Source: Pseudomonadota bacterium
Lineage (GTDB): Bacteria > Verrucomicrobiota > Verrucomicrobiia > Limisphaerales > SXTU01
Length of the DNA: 64,000 bases
Direction of reading: 5' to 3'
Assembly (NCBI GenBank): GCA_009922615.1
Contig: RFVF01000009.1
Location: forward strand, 25,614 to 89,613
Part shown: in pieces, positions 10,188-20,128 of the stretch
Layout of the letters: the number at the start of each line of letters is the position of its first letter
How positions within the stretch are numbered: position 1 is the first letter of the stretch
Notes under the pieces: generated by a model
Database searches by the model: none
What the model was told of the DNA's origin: nothing
What the model saw: only the letters and a program-made list of their open reading frames with translations
Position numbers and translations under genes: made by a program

Positions 10188-12548
10188 TCACACCGCCTCG
10201 CCGATGAGTTCCGCCACCGCACGCAGAAACGTCGCGTCCTGAAAACTTCCCTTCGTCAAAAACACATCCACGCCCGCGCGCAGGCCGCGCTGGCGGTCTT
10301 CCTCACGCTCCTTGTAGGTGATCATCATCACTGGCAGCGAGCGCAGCAGCACGTCGCCTTTGATGAGCCGCGTCAGCTCCGAGCCATCCATGCGCGGCAT
10401 GTCCATGTCCGTGATGACCAGGTCAAACCGGCCCGCGCGCACGGCGTTCCAGCCATCCATGCCATCCACCGCCACCTCGACTTCGTAACCGTGCTCGACG
10501 AGCAGCTTGCGCTCCAGTTCGCGCACTGTGAGCGAGTCATCCACCACCAGCACGCGCTGGCGGTGACGGGCGCTGGCAGCGGGCAATTCCTGGCGCACGC
10601 CGCCCGGCGCACCCGTAGACAGGCTGCGTTCGGCCGAGCGCAGGAGATCGTCGATGTCGAGGATCAGCACGGGCGAGCCGTCCTCCATCAGTGCGCCAGC
10701 GGCAATGTCCTGCACCTTGCCTAGCTTGGGGTCCAACGGAAGCACCACCAGTTCGCGCTCGCCGATGAAGGCATCCACCAACAGCCCAATGCTCTGCTCG
10801 CGTTCGCCAAGCACGATGACGGGCAACTCGCCGTTCACGGCCACCGGCTCGCTCCGGCCCAGCACATCATGCGCGGCGACGAGCGGCAGCCGCCGGTCCT
10901 CGTGGAGCAGGAAGCGCCGGTCCCCGACGGTTTCCACTTCGTTGCGGGCGAATTTACGGGTGCGGCTTACGGCTGTGAGCGGCACGGCATAGGGCTCGTC
11001 CGCCACAGTCACGAGCAGCGCGCGGATGACCGAGAGCGAGAGCGGAAGCTGGAGCTGGAACCGCGTGCCTTCACCGAGCGTGGACAGCACCCTGACGGAG
11101 CCGCGGACGCTCTTGACCGTGTTCAAGACGATGTCCAGCCCGACGCCGCGACCGGACAATTCGGAAACACTTTCCTTCGTGGAGAAGCCCGGCAGGAAGA
11201 GGAATTCCAGCAGCTCCGGCTCGCTCAACTGGGCGGCTGTCTCGCGCGAAATCAGGCCTTTGGAAACGATCGACTCGCGCAGCCGGTGGGTGTCCACGCC
11301 CCGGCCGTCGTCCGCCACGGAGACCAACAGCTTGCCGTTGCTGTGCCGGGCCTCGAGCGTGAGCCGGCCGGCGCGGGGCTTGCCCTTGGCCACGCGGTCA
11401 TCGGGAAATTCCAAACCGTGATCCAGGGCGTTGCGGAGCAGTTGCGTGATGAGCGGCTCGAGCTTTTCCAAAATGTCACGGTCCACCTGTGTGTCGGCAC
11501 CGTGGATTTCGAGCGTGGCTTCTTTGCCAAGGCGTTTGCCGAGGTCGCGCACCATCCGGGGGAAACCCTGGGTGCCGTCGGAGAAGGGCCGCATCCGGCA
11601 CGCGAGTGCGGCGTCATACATGCGACCGGAGAGGGTCGAGGAACGCCGGCCCAGGTTCTCCAATTCCACCAGCCGGTCGCCGAGATACTGCCGCGATTCG
11701 GTGACACACACCTGCAAGGTGTGCAATTGGTCGCGCAGCCGGCCGGTCACCATTTCCGTGGGAATGGTTTCGCGGACATGGTCGAAGGCGGCGCTCAAAT
11801 CAGTGAGCTGCCGCTTCAGGCGCAACAGCGTCTCGGTGAAAGGGCGGAGCCGATGGGCTTGCACTTGAGATTCGCCGGCCAGCGCAAGCAACCGGTTCAG
11901 GCTGTCCGCCGTGATGCGCAACGAGCGATCCGCCTCGTCCTTCGTCAAACTCGGTCCTGCGGTCGGAGACTCTTCACCAAAGGCGGACGCTGGTGTGCCG
12001 GGGGAAATGCCACTCGTAGTGGGGGCTCCGCCTGCTTGGGCGAATTTCTCCGCCTGAGAGTGAACCTCCATCAGCACCGTGACGTTGCGGAGGTAGGTTT
12101 CGATTTCCGCCGCGTGGTCATTGCTCCATTGCTCCATCTCGGCTTCGGGCGTGTGGGCAATGCGGTCGAGCAGGTCCACGCCTTCGAGCATCATGTCCAC
12201 CAACAGCGTGGCGAAGGCGGTCTGGCCGCGGAATTTGGGCGACAGATCCTCGCGATCCAGCAGGCCGGCGACGGGCTTTTGAGCGAGAGGCACGGGACTG
12301 CGTTGGGCGGCTTCCAGCGCGTCTTCCATCACATGGGCTACGCGGACGGCGGTGTCGAGGCTGACGAGACGAGCCGCCCCCTTGAGTGAATGTGCCGCGC
12401 GCATCAGCTCCTTGAGATGCTCGGGGGTGGCGCCCTTTTCGAGATCGAGCAGGCCGCGATTGAGCACGGCGAGTTGTGTCTCAGCCTCGGCCTTGAACAG
12501 GTCGAGCATGGAGAAGCTGCTCAGGTCTTCGGGCAGGGAGTGGCTCAT
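10188..12548 (-). CDS. CheA-type hybrid histidine kinase with receiver (WspE-like)
   Basis: A 786-residue kinase. An Hpt domain opens the protein with the phosphorylated His53 ('AAHSLKGAARL'). A dimerisation/ATPase core follows with the N box 'LLRNALDHGLE', 'DDGRGVD' and 'GRGVGLDIV'. Then come a CheW-like domain ('PYAVPLTAV') and a C-terminal receiver from about residue 666 with phospho-acceptor Asp714 ('VITDMDMP'). The Hpt-CA-CheW-REC order is that of WspE. The ATG at 12548 is chosen because it overlaps the stop of the preceding CheW-like gene as ATGA and starts just before the Hpt helix. Partners are the CheW-like genes and the chemoreceptors upstream. Confidence 0.93.
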   Translation of the reverse strand: MSHSLPEDLSSFSMLDLFKAEAETQLAVLNRGLLDLEKGATPEHLKELMRAAHSLKGAARLVSLDTAVRVAHVMEDALEAAQRSPVPLAQKPVAGLLDREDLSPKFRGQTAFATLLVDMMLEGVDLLDRIAHTPEAEMEQWSNDHAAEIETYLRNVTVLMEVHSQAEKFAQAGGAPTTSGISPGTPASAFGEESPTAGPSLTKDEADRSLRITADSLNRLLALAGESQVQAHRLRPFTETLLRLKRQLTDLSAAFDHVRETIPTEMVTGRLRDQLHTLQVCVTESRQYLGDRLVELENLGRRSSTLSGRMYDAALACRMRPFSDGTQGFPRMVRDLGKRLGKEATLEIHGADTQVDRDILEKLEPLITQLLRNALDHGLEFPDDRVAKGKPRAGRLTLEARHSNGKLLVSVADDGRGVDTHRLRESIVSKGLISRETAAQLSEPELLEFLFLPGFSTKESVSELSGRGVGLDIVLNTVKSVRGSVRVLSTLGEGTRFQLQLPLSLSVIRALLVTVADEPYAVPLTAVSRTRKFARNEVETVGDRRFLLHEDRRLPLVAAHDVLGRSEPVAVNGELPVIVLGEREQSIGLLVDAFIGERELVVLPLDPKLGKVQDIAAGALMEDGSPVLILDIDDLLRSAERSLSTGAPGGVRQELPAASARHRQRVLVVDDSLTVRELERKLLVEHGYEVEVAVDGMDGWNAVRAGRFDLVITDMDMPRMDGSELTRLIKGDVLLRSLPVMMITYKEREEDRQRGLRAGVDVFLTKGSFQDATFLRAVAELIGEAV

Positions 12549-13294
12549 GCGAGGCTCCGGTTCAGCGAGGCGAAGAGTTTTGCCTCGTCCAGACAGCAAA
12601 CACTCCGACCGCGCCATTCGACCCGGCCCCGACCGGCGGCACCCATGACTTGATCGTCGGGTGCGGGCGCAGGCGCATCGGCGGGCAGTGCGAGGTGCTG
12701 GACGCCGCGCACTTCGGTGACGGGAAAGGCGTAGTGTTCACCGGCGTGACTTACCACGAGCAACCGACCCGATGACTTGCCCGGCAGGGCAGTGCCCTTG
12801 CCGACACCGCGTTCAATGCCCAACAGCCGGCCCACGGACACGCAGGCAAGCAGTTCGCCCCGGACATTCACCACGCCGAGCAGGACGCCTTCGCGGCGAT
12901 GCGGCAGGGAGTGAATGGGGCGGCTTTCACCGACTTCCTCCATGACGCCGATGTTGAGTGCGAGCCATTCGTCTCCGATTCGGAAGACGAGGAACGGCGT
13001 GCCGACGGCGACGCTGGCCGTCTCTTCGGCGAGATGCTCAGTCCATTCCCGCCGGTAGCCGACGGGCGGCCGGGCATCAAGGAAGCGCATGGCTGCGGCG
13101 GCGTAGGTGGGGCAGTTGCGGCAATGCAGATGCGTCTTCAGCTCGGCGCACGAGCCGTTGCCCCAGACGCCGATGTGCTGCCAGCAATCCAGCATCGGCC
13201 GTGGTGCCTCTGTGGTCACGGCTTGCTTGGTCGCCGCCGGTGCGGCGGGAGTGGTGGCCTCGCTGCGGCGACGGTTTTTGAATTCAGCGAGCAT
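12545..13294 (-). CDS. CheW-like adaptor with cysteine motif (WspD-like)
   Basis: A 249-residue coupling protein. Residues ~35-80 contain the segment 'CWQHIGVWGNGSC' ... 'HCRNCPTYAAAAM', a cysteine-rich signature I associate with the WspD type of CheW. A CheW domain follows from residue ~100 ('FLVFRIGDEWLALNI', 'GVVNVRGELL'). It should link chemoreceptors to the CheA hybrid, whose start it overlaps by four bases. Its own start overlaps the end of the preceding cheW by 11 bases, so the cluster is tightly coupled. Confidence 0.9.
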   Translation of the reverse strand: MLAEFKNRRRSEATTPAAPAATKQAVTTEAPRPMLDCWQHIGVWGNGSCAELKTHLHCRNCPTYAAAAMRFLDARPPVGYRREWTEHLAEETASVAVGTPFLVFRIGDEWLALNIGVMEEVGESRPIHSLPHRREGVLLGVVNVRGELLACVSVGRLLGIERGVGKGTALPGKSSGRLLVVSHAGEHYAFPVTEVRGVQHLALPADAPAPAPDDQVMGAAGRGRVEWRGRSVCCLDEAKLFASLNRSLA

Positions 13295-13742
13295 CGGCTT
13301 CGAGCGTCTGGGTGAAGTAATACACTGCCAGCAGATCGCGCAACTCGGGGCTTAACAGCTTGTCGAGCTGGAGCAGGCGCAGCCGACCGCGCGGATCGGG
13401 TGCGACGAGCGCATCGCCCACGGAGGTGAATTCCCCCAGGCTCTTGGTCACCAGCTCGGTGGCGTGCTCGGCGATCAGGCCCAGGGGTTTTTGCGTGCCG
13501 GCTTGCGGCTCATGGCGCAGGAGGAGGATGCGTGTGCTGAGGCGGAGGTTCGAGGCGCGACCGAGGGTGAGCAGGCAGAGGTCCAGCACCGGCACGGGCT
13601 CGCCGCGATAGACGAATTCCCCGGCAGTGCCGACCGGGGCGCCGGCGATTTTCTGCAGTTCCACCATCGCCAGCACCTCGATGACTTGTGCGGCTTCCAG
13701 CGCGTAGCGGTCGGCACCGACTTGGAAGACGAGGAAGAGCAT
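13284..13742 (-). CDS. CheW-type coupling protein (WspB-like)
   Basis: A 152-residue CheW-domain protein ('FLVFQVGADRYALEAAQVIEV' at the N-terminus, then 'GEFVYRGEPVPVLDL'), matching the family's usual length. It is a cytoplasmic adaptor between receptor tips and the kinase. It overlaps the WspD-like gene by 11 bases. Its start lies about 100 bases after the chemoreceptor end, a gap filled by a heptamer-repeat hairpin. Confidence 0.9.
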   Translation of the reverse strand: MLFLVFQVGADRYALEAAQVIEVLAMVELQKIAGAPVGTAGEFVYRGEPVPVLDLCLLTLGRASNLRLSTRILLLRHEPQAGTQKPLGLIAEHATELVTKSLGEFTSVGDALVAPDPRGRLRLLQLDKLLSPELRDLLAVYYFTQTLEADAR

Positions 13743-13750
13743 CGGGGTGG

Positions 13751-13850
13751 AGAATTCAGGAGTCAGAATTCAGGAGCCAGAAGTGTGAAGTTACAAGCCG
13801 AAGCCAGCTGATACTTCGCCTTCTGGATTCTGAGTTCTCCATTCTTCATC
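13751..13850. repeat. Heptamer-array hairpin between chemoreceptor and cheW
   Basis: Left arm 13751-13788 is built from heptamers of the type CAGAATT/CAGGAGT. Right arm at about 13817-13850 is built from TTCTGGA/TTCTGAG/TTCTCCA units. The arms are largely complementary. The right arm reaches the native stop codon of the chemoreceptor at 13846. Confidence 0.75.
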
Positions 13851-15685
13851 GTCCTCCCGGCAATTTGAAGCGGGCCACGCCTTCGCGCAGCGCGTAGGCT
13901 GTGCTCTTGAGTTGTTCGATGGCCTGGTTGGACTGGTCGAGTGATTGGTACTTCTTTAGCTCCTGTTGCTTGTATAATTTCTTTGACCATCTGCTCGATG
14001 TCGTAGGTAGCCACGGCGGTCTGGTCGGCGAGGCGGCGGATCTCGGTGGCGACGACGGAGAAGCCTCGGCCGTATTCGCCGGCTTTCTCTGCTTCGATGG
14101 CGGCGTTGAGGGACAGCAGGTTGGTGCGGTCAGCAATCTTCGTGATGGCGGTGACGACTTGGTTGATGTTGGCGGCTTTTTCGTTGAGCACGGCCAGTTT
14201 GGACTGGATGAGCCCGGCGGCATCCGTGAGCTGAGTCATCGTCTCGCGCATGCGGGAGAGGCCTTCCTGGCCCTTGCTGGCGAGCGCGGCGGTATCCTCG
14301 GCTACTGCGGTGGCGTCTTTCATCATGCTCACCAACTCGAGCGAGGTGGCGGAAATCTCCTTGGCGGTCGCGCCGATCTCGGTGGTGGTGGCGGCGATCT
14401 CGTTGGCCGTGGCCTGCTGCTGTTTGCCGGTGACGGAGATCTGGTTGACCGAGGTGTTGACTTGCAGGCCGGATTTTTGCACTTGCCCGACGATGTCATT
14501 GAGGCTGCGCACCATTCGCTGGAGTGCCCGGAGGAGGTTGCCCATTTCATCGCCACGGTCCTGCGAGGAGACGTTGACGGTCAGGTCGCCCTCGGCGATC
14601 TGGTCGGCGGCCTCGACCACCTCGTCGAGCGGGCCGGTAATGCCGTTGCTGATGAACAAGGCGATAACCAGCACCACCAGCATGCTGATCGCGACGATGC
14701 CCAGCGTCTTGCCCGCGTCCACGTAGAATTTCTCGATGCGTTTCTTGAACTCCTCGTCGAGGGCGAGGCTGACCTTGTCCTCCAGGCGCAGCACCGTCAC
14801 GGCGGCTTGCGTGAGCGTGTCGTGATATTCCTTCGCCGCCGCAACGGCACCCTGTTGTTTGAGCGTGGAGCGGACCAGCTTGGCGGCCTCGTCCACGGCC
14901 CGGCGGGCGTTGCCAAACTCCGAGTCGAAGCGTGGCTTGAGCGAGAAGTGGGCGCGCATCAACGCGTCTACCGTTGAGAACAGCGTGCCCTCGGAACTGG
15001 TGAGGGCGGACTCGATCCGTATGACGTTGCGTTCCAGCTCTTCGAACTCGATTTTCTGGTTTTCGGTTTTGGCCACGACGCTGCCCCGCGAAGCCAGGCC
15101 GTTGCAAATCCCGCGGGCGTTGGAAAGCGCCTCCAGCAGGTCCGGCCCGCGCCACTGCAAGGCCGCCGTGAGCTGCTGGGCCGCCTCGCTGACGGTGTCG
15201 TCGCTTAGTTTCGATTTGTCGCCGATGAAGACCAGCAAGGCCCGCGTTTCAGCAATCAGTCGGGAACGATCTTCATAGGCCAGCGAGGGAATGTCATAAG
15301 GCGGATGCTTGAACGCGTTCTGGATCTGGCTCTGGAGCTTGCTCCATTGATACTCCAACCCTTGGATCTGCTCGCAAGCCGGCCCGATCACCTCATCTGC
15401 GCTCTTCATCGCCAGTTGCACAACGCCGGGCTGTTGTTCGAACAGCGGGCGAAGGACCAGGTTGGTGTTGGCGACGGCATGGCCAAGGTCACGGTAGATT
15501 TGCAACTCGTGAAAAAGTTTGAGCAGCCGGGGCTGGATGCTGACGCCGATGATTTCCTCCTTGGCATGACCGAGGTCGCGCTTGGCCTTGACGAAGAACA
15601 GGTCGTAAACGACGACGGTGGCAAAGGGCAGGGCGAAAAGGAGGCCCAAGAGCAAAAGCTTTTGCCGGACTTTGAATTTTTTCAT
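13846..15685 (-). pseudogene. Methyl-accepting chemotaxis protein, frame-disrupted
   Basis: A chemoreceptor starting at ATG 15685 with a membrane helix at residues ~10-30, a long helical periplasmic region, a second membrane helix near residue 320 ('[17 protein letters not shown]') and a HAMP domain. The signalling hairpin tip '[20 protein letters not shown]' is intact. After 'DIEQMVKEI' the frame is lost. The expected end ('[18 protein letters not shown]...FKLPGGR') resumes in another frame and stops at 13846, while the original frame reads nonsense to 13763. Compared with its neighbour about 75-80 residues of the second helix are missing, and an AT-rich patch of roughly 40 bases sits at the junction (about 13942-13980). 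It is the sister of the gene at 15698. Confidence 0.85.
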
Positions 15686-15697
15686 GGCCGGGCGGGA

Positions 15698-17305
15698 TCA
15701 GGTTTTGAGTTTGAAACGGGCGGCCCGCTCTTGCATGCGCCGGGCGGTGGACTCGAACTGGTCCATCGTGCCCCAGGCTTGCCGTTGGGCATCAGTGGTG
15801 GCCCGGGAGAAGTCTCCGAACTTCGTGGTGGCCTCGGAGATTTGCCGGGCACTGTCGGTCTGCGCGTTCATGGTGGTGTTGACGGATTCGATCTGCGGCG
15901 TGATGGCCTGCACATGCTGCAGCACGCGGTCCAACTGCTCGCTCACCTTCTGCACGTCGCCCACGCCTTGACGCACTTCGTCGGCAAATTTGTCCATGCC
16001 CATCACGCCGGCGGTCACGGCGGACTGCATCTCGCGGACCATTTGCTCGATGTCTTCGGCGGCCACGGCGGTCTGGTCTGCCAGCCGTTGGATTTCCGTG
16101 GCGACGACCGCAAAGCCACGGCCGTATTCACCGGCCTTCTCGGCCTCGATGGCGGCATTGAGCGAAAGCAGGTTCGTCTGGTCGGCCACCTTGGCCATCG
16201 TGGTGATGACCTGGCTGATGTTCGCGGCCTTTTCGTTAAGAATGCCCAGCTTGGCGTTGATGCCGTCGGCCGCGCGGTGAATGGCCTCGATGGTCTGGCT
16301 CATGTGCTTGAGCCCGATGCGGCTGGAGTCGGTGAGCATCGCCGTCTGGTCGGCAACGAGGGAGACGGAGTGCACGGAGCGGGACAGCTCACCGGCGGTG
16401 TTGAGCACGCGCCGGGCGGACGCGGCGAGGTGGATCGCAAGCGTCTCCATTTCCGAGACGTGCTGTTTGCTGGTGCCCAGCGCGGCTCCCAAGGTGTTGT
16501 TCACCGTGAGCACCTCGCCGCTGGACTGGCGGAAATGTCCGGCGAGTTCCGCCAGCTCGGCCCCCAGCCGGTTCAAGCTCTCGGCCAGCAAAGTGCATTC
16601 GTTACGCTCGGAAAGTTCGATCGGCTGGTCCAGCACGCCGCTGCGCAACCGGTCCACGCCCTGCCAGAGAGCTTGCAATGAATTGGTGAACGCCACCTCC
16701 GTCCGCCGGGCAAGAAGTGCCCCCGTGGCCACCAGCAGAAACGCCGCGCCCGCCGCCCAGAGCAGAACCCGGTGCCAGTCCAGCTCGGCCGCGCCGATCC
16801 TTCCCGTGTGGTTGACTAGTTCGTCGAGCAATTGCTCCTGCCGCCGCCGCGCCGGCAAATATTTTTCGGTGTATTCCGTCCGCGCCTGCGCCGGGTTCGT
16901 CAACACCAGCGTGAGCACCCGGTCGGCAATGACATTGAGCTCGCGCGTTTCCTGATCGCTGATGTCCTCCAGCGCGGAGCGCAGCGCGTCCGGCTGGCTC
17001 CGCAGCAGCGTCCGCAACTCGCCAATGGTGCGGGCCAGATCGTCGCTGGCCCTGCGCTTGCGGTCGCGCTCCGTCTGGCTTTGCGGCTCCAGCAACACCC
17101 CCAGCAGCGCCTCGCCCGTTTGCAAAGTCGCCAGCCGCAGCCGCTCCGCCATCGTCGCCGCCTGGCCCCGGATCCGCTCCGCCGCGAACTGCCGCTCCAC
17201 GGACCACCAGCCCTGACTCGCCACCACCACGCCGCACAGCACCGCGACCAGGCACACCGCCCCGAAGCCCGTGCGCAGCCGTTGAATGAGCGTGATGGTT
17301 TTCAT
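15698..17305 (-). CDS. Methyl-accepting chemotaxis protein
   Basis: A 535-residue chemoreceptor starting at ATG 17305, chosen because it begins immediately before the first membrane helix ('[19 protein letters not shown]'). A periplasmic helical region (~35-185), a second membrane helix ('[18 protein letters not shown]'), a HAMP-like linker and a long cytoplasmic coiled coil follow. The tip sequence is '[20 protein letters not shown]'. The end '[11 protein letters not shown]' is like that of the neighbouring receptor. It is the first gene of the Wsp-like cluster. The divergent lipoprotein gene begins about 215 bases away. Confidence 0.92.
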   Translation of the reverse strand: MKTITLIQRLRTGFGAVCLVAVLCGVVVASQGWWSVERQFAAERIRGQAATMAERLRLATLQTGEALLGVLLEPQSQTERDRKRRASDDLARTIGELRTLLRSQPDALRSALEDISDQETRELNVIADRVLTLVLTNPAQARTEYTEKYLPARRRQEQLLDELVNHTGRIGAAELDWHRVLLWAAGAAFLLVATGALLARRTEVAFTNSLQALWQGVDRLRSGVLDQPIELSERNECTLLAESLNRLGAELAELAGHFRQSSGEVLTVNNTLGAALGTSKQHVSEMETLAIHLAASARRVLNTAGELSRSVHSVSLVADQTAMLTDSSRIGLKHMSQTIEAIHRAADGINAKLGILNEKAANISQVITTMAKVADQTNLLSLNAAIEAEKAGEYGRGFAVVATEIQRLADQTAVAAEDIEQMVREMQSAVTAGVMGMDKFADEVRQGVGDVQKVSEQLDRVLQHVQAITPQIESVNTTMNAQTDSARQISEATTKFGDFSRATTDAQRQAWGTMDQFESTARRMQERAARFKLKT

Positions 17306-17519
17306 GCCGGGAACCGGCGCGAACGCGTTGGAAACAACTTCATCACTGGCTAGAATCAGGCCGGCTACGGTGCGATTTCTGTGCGACGAGCGTAATTCAT
17401 CAACCTTCGGAAACAAGCCCAGACTCGGCGAGGCCAATGGCCGCTTGCCTGTAAACCAACGTAGTGATACCAACGCGATCGTCGCCCCACCCACACGCAC
17501 CCCCCACGCCAAACCCGCT

Positions 17520-18680
17520 GTGCTCAGGAACCTTCCTCCCCCTCCTAGCCCGTGGCTGGCACCGTTTGGCCGGCTCGTGCTCGCTGCGGTCATGCTGCTT
17601 CCCGGCTGCGCCGCGAGCCGCGCGACCGGCGAAGCCCCGACCGGCCTCGTCGCGAAGTGGTGGCAGGCGAAGAAAGCTCCCGTAGGAGACGACGTGAGGA
17701 AGCTTCGTTCTTTCCAGACGCCAGACATAAAACTCCAGACCCCGCCCGCCAGTGAGAGACTCATCACCTCGTCATATACGGCATTGGAGGCCGAGTTGGA
17801 GAGCGCAAACGAGCAGCGGGAGAAACGCGTGGCAGAAGTCTTGAAGAAGTGGAACGAGTCGCCACGCGCTGCCTTGCCCGTCCCCAACCCCTACGCCAGG
17901 ACCAACACCCAATCCCCATTCATCACGCACTCCAGCAAGGGTGCGCAGCGCATCAACCGTAAGCTGGGGGAAATTGTATTGCCCGAGGTTCACTTCGACG
18001 CCGTGCCGCTCGTCGGCGTGGTGCAGCGGCTCATCGAGGAGGCAAAGAAGTTCGATCCGGAGCAAAAGGGCCTGAACTTCCTCATCAACGACGTCGCGCC
18101 CGCTGCGCCGTTGCTCGACGCCGCCGGCAATCCGGTGCCTGTCGCGCGGCCCGTGGCCTTGAGCGAGGGCCTCGTGCGCGTGACGCAGCCGCTCAAGAAC
18201 CTCACGCTGCGGCAGGCGCTGGATGTCATCTGCAAAACCGCCGAGCTGCCTACGCAGTTCAGCGTGGAGGAATACGCCATCGTTTTCATCCCGCGCGGGC
18301 CGGTGGCCTACTACTCGCGGATATTTCGCGTGAATCCGGACACGTTCATCCAAGGCTTGCAAGGCGTGGTGGGCAACCCGGTGCTGGGCGTCACGGTTGG
18401 CGGCAACAACGCTGCCGGGGCCATCGGACAGAATCAGCCTGCCACCGTCCCGGCCACGCAGCGCACACCGGCGGAGGCCAACGCACTCGTCCGGCAGTTC
18501 TTCCTGTCCGCTGGCGTCACCGCCCTCGGCGCGACGAACGGCAGCACGCGCGTGACGTTCAATCCGGAGAACGGCCTCATCCTCGTGCGCGGCACGACCA
18601 ACGACCTTCGCGTCATCGAGCAGGCAATTCAGAAGGTGCAACCTAATATTTCGTTGCCCAGCGCGCCGACGAGAAAATAG
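17520..18680 (+). CDS. Lipoprotein with secretin/N-domain-like features
   Basis: About 386 residues if started at the in-frame GTG 17520, which places a hydrophobic stretch directly before a lipobox ('VMLLPGC'). Other starts, including an ATG directly before the lipobox, are possible. The second half ('[25 protein letters not shown]', then '[23 protein letters not shown]'-like text) resembles the small N-type domains of secretin-family proteins and the paired 'short-term peptide/ring' proteins common in Verrucomicrobiota. No beta-barrel secretin domain follows. Residues ~54-87 are encoded by a dispersed hairpin element. Function is unassigned; an envelope role is inferred. Confidence 0.7.
   Translation: MLRNLPPPPSPWLAPFGRLVLAAVMLLPGCAASRATGEAPTGLVAKWWQAKKAPVGDDVRKLRSFQTPDIKLQTPPASERLITSSYTALEAELESANEQREKRVAEVLKKWNESPRAALPVPNPYARTNTQSPFITHSSKGAQRINRKLGEIVLPEVHFDAVPLVGVVQRLIEEAKKFDPEQKGLNFLINDVAPAAPLLDAAGNPVPVARPVALSEGLVRVTQPLKNLTLRQALDVICKTAELPTQFSVEEYAIVFIPRGPVAYYSRIFRVNPDTFIQGLQGVVGNPVLGVTVGGNNAAGAIGQNQPATVPATQRTPAEANALVRQFFLSAGVTALGATNGSTRVTFNPENGLILVRGTTNDLRVIEQAIQKVQPNISLPSAPTRK
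17682..17779. repeat. GTAGG-GACGACGTGAGGA palindromic element, in frame
   Basis: Left arm GTAGGAGACGACGTGAGGA (17682 on) and right arm containing GAGACTCATCACCTCGTCAT (about 17757-17776) are inverted copies of one motif. The loop carries CCAGACG/CCAGACA/CCAGACC heptamers. The same left arm occurs at 44684, and both encode the peptide PVGDDVR followed by K/S-L. It lies wholly inside the lipoprotein gene without breaking the frame. Confidence 0.75.
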
Positions 18681-18809
18681 CCCGCAAGAGACAACGCCTT
18701 CTGCTTCACGCAAACTCGTGGCGGATGCGGACGAGACGGAAGTTTTCACCGGCAACCATCAAGGTGACGATCAATGTTATCGGCGCAGGACGGAAGCGTG
18801 AGAGACGAA

Positions 18810-19028
18810 TCAGGCCTCCGGCTTGTCCAGATGCTCGCCCGGCGGCAACTCGTCGAAGCCCTTGAAGTGCTCTGGCCGCAACGGCTCGGAGACGACATGC
18901 TCCTCGCTGAACCACTTGCCCAGATCCACTAGCTTGCACCGCTTGGAACAAAAGGGGCCGAACGGCGTGGCGAACCAATCGCCAGCCTTCTTGCACGACG
19001 GGCACTTGATGTTCTTTGGCGTGCTCAT
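18810..19028 (-). CDS. yacG: DNA gyrase inhibitor YacG
   Basis: A 72-residue zinc protein. The two zinc-binding pairs are CPSC (residues ~9-12) and 'CSKRC' (~27-31), followed by the family signature 'DLGKWFSEEH'. YacG binds GyrB and inhibits gyrase in E. coli. The ATG at 19028 overlaps the stop of the upstream gene as ATGA. It is too short to stand out by length alone but the motif match is clear. Confidence 0.92.
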   Translation of the reverse strand: MSTPKNIKCPSCKKAGDWFATPFGPFCSKRCKLVDLGKWFSEEHVVSEPLRPEHFKGFDELPPGEHLDKPEA

Positions 19029-20128
19029 CGGAAGGAAAGCTCTGGCGTGCGCAGCCACACGCCCGGCTGCGCGGCGGTCTGGCGGCAGGCGTCGAGTAAA
19101 CCGGCCGTGAGCAGGCTGCGCTGTGCGGGCCAGGGCGGCATGCCGGTGCGAAAGAAGTCTTCGAGCGTCGCGGCAAGCTGGCTGTAGTGCTCCTGCGCCG
19201 GAACGGGTGCGCGCAAGAGCTGCGCTGAAATGTTGTTCCCGTCCGCGAGGCGCACGGCGAAGTTGAAGTCCGCCACGACCCCGTCGAGCGCGAGCAACGT
19301 GGTGCGCACGCCGTCGGTGTGCTCGATCAACCAACCGCGCGGGTTCGTGGCGAGCTTTGGCACGAGGCCGAGGCCGACCAAGTCCTGCGTGCGTCCGTCC
19401 AGAATCGTGTCTCCTTGCGGCGAGTCGGAACGCGACAGCGCCGCGGAGAGCAGCGGCCAGGACCACTCGCGGCGGTCGCCTGCCCGCCAGAGTTCGCGGC
19501 CTGAGAGGAACTTCACCTGACGCACTCCGTGCTCGCCGCCGGCACGATGTTCCAGCACGGGCAGCAGTCCGTCGAGGGCGTGCAGCTCAGCGAGCGGTGA
19601 CGCGCCTTGCACGACGATGAGCGCCTCGTCCACTGGTGCGTTCACGGGCAAATCCACCTGCGGCAAGCGCCACGTCGTCGGCAGTGTGGTGCCGGAGGCG
19701 AGCGTGACCTGACGGGCGGCGGCCAGTGCGACCACGGTGCGCGCGGCCGCGAGGTTCGTCGCAAGTGCGCCGAAGACGAAGCAGGGCGTGCCGGGCTTGG
19801 CATGAGTTAGCGTAGCGGTGAGCTGGGCGTCGGCGGGCGTGGTAGCGTCGGCGCGGGGCATGAGGACGATCGCATCTGCATCGCGGACAGCGGTAGGGAG
19901 GTCCGTGAGTTGCAGGCCAACGTTGGCCGTTCGCGCGCGGAGCAGTTCGGTCGCGGTGGACGGCGACAGGAAGTCGCCGGCACGAGCGACGGTGATGCGG
20001 ACACCGTCAAGTTTGTGGAACGCGCCGGCACGTCGGTAGCCGAGGAGGAAGCGGTCGAGGAGTTGTTGTGCGGGGGTTTGCAGCGCGAAGTCGGCGAGGA
20101 CGAAGGCGATTTGGTGGAGCGGTTTCAT
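19025..20128 (-). CDS. Unknown protein, paralogue of upstream gene
   Basis: A 367-residue protein starting MKPLHQIAFVLADFAL. It is related along its length to the 441-residue protein encoded just upstream; both share a block near the C-terminus with a W-P-x2-R-x2-LT-x-G pattern followed by a TP-x-L segment, and both have a similar TW-R-x-P block mid-protein. It lacks the Tat-like leader of its neighbour. I do not recognise a catalytic motif; a Rossmann-like N-terminal half is possible. It begins directly after the upstream stop (TAAATG) and overlaps yacG by four bases, so the three genes are one operon. Confidence 0.75.
   Translation of the reverse strand: MKPLHQIAFVLADFALQTPAQQLLDRFLLGYRRAGAFHKLDGVRITVARAGDFLSPSTATELLRARTANVGLQLTDLPTAVRDADAIVLMPRADATTPADAQLTATLTHAKPGTPCFVFGALATNLAAARTVVALAAARQVTLASGTTLPTTWRLPQVDLPVNAPVDEALIVVQGASPLAELHALDGLLPVLEHRAGGEHGVRQVKFLSGRELWRAGDRREWSWPLLSAALSRSDSPQGDTILDGRTQDLVGLGLVPKLATNPRGWLIEHTDGVRTTLLALDGVVADFNFAVRLADGNNISAQLLRAPVPAQEHYSQLAATLEDFFRTGMPPWPAQRSLLTAGLLDACRQTAAQPGVWLRTPELSFR

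Noticed and set aside
13942..13980. Insertion-sequence remnant at the chemoreceptor junction
   Set aside because: Too short, with no terminal inverted repeats or target duplication visible.
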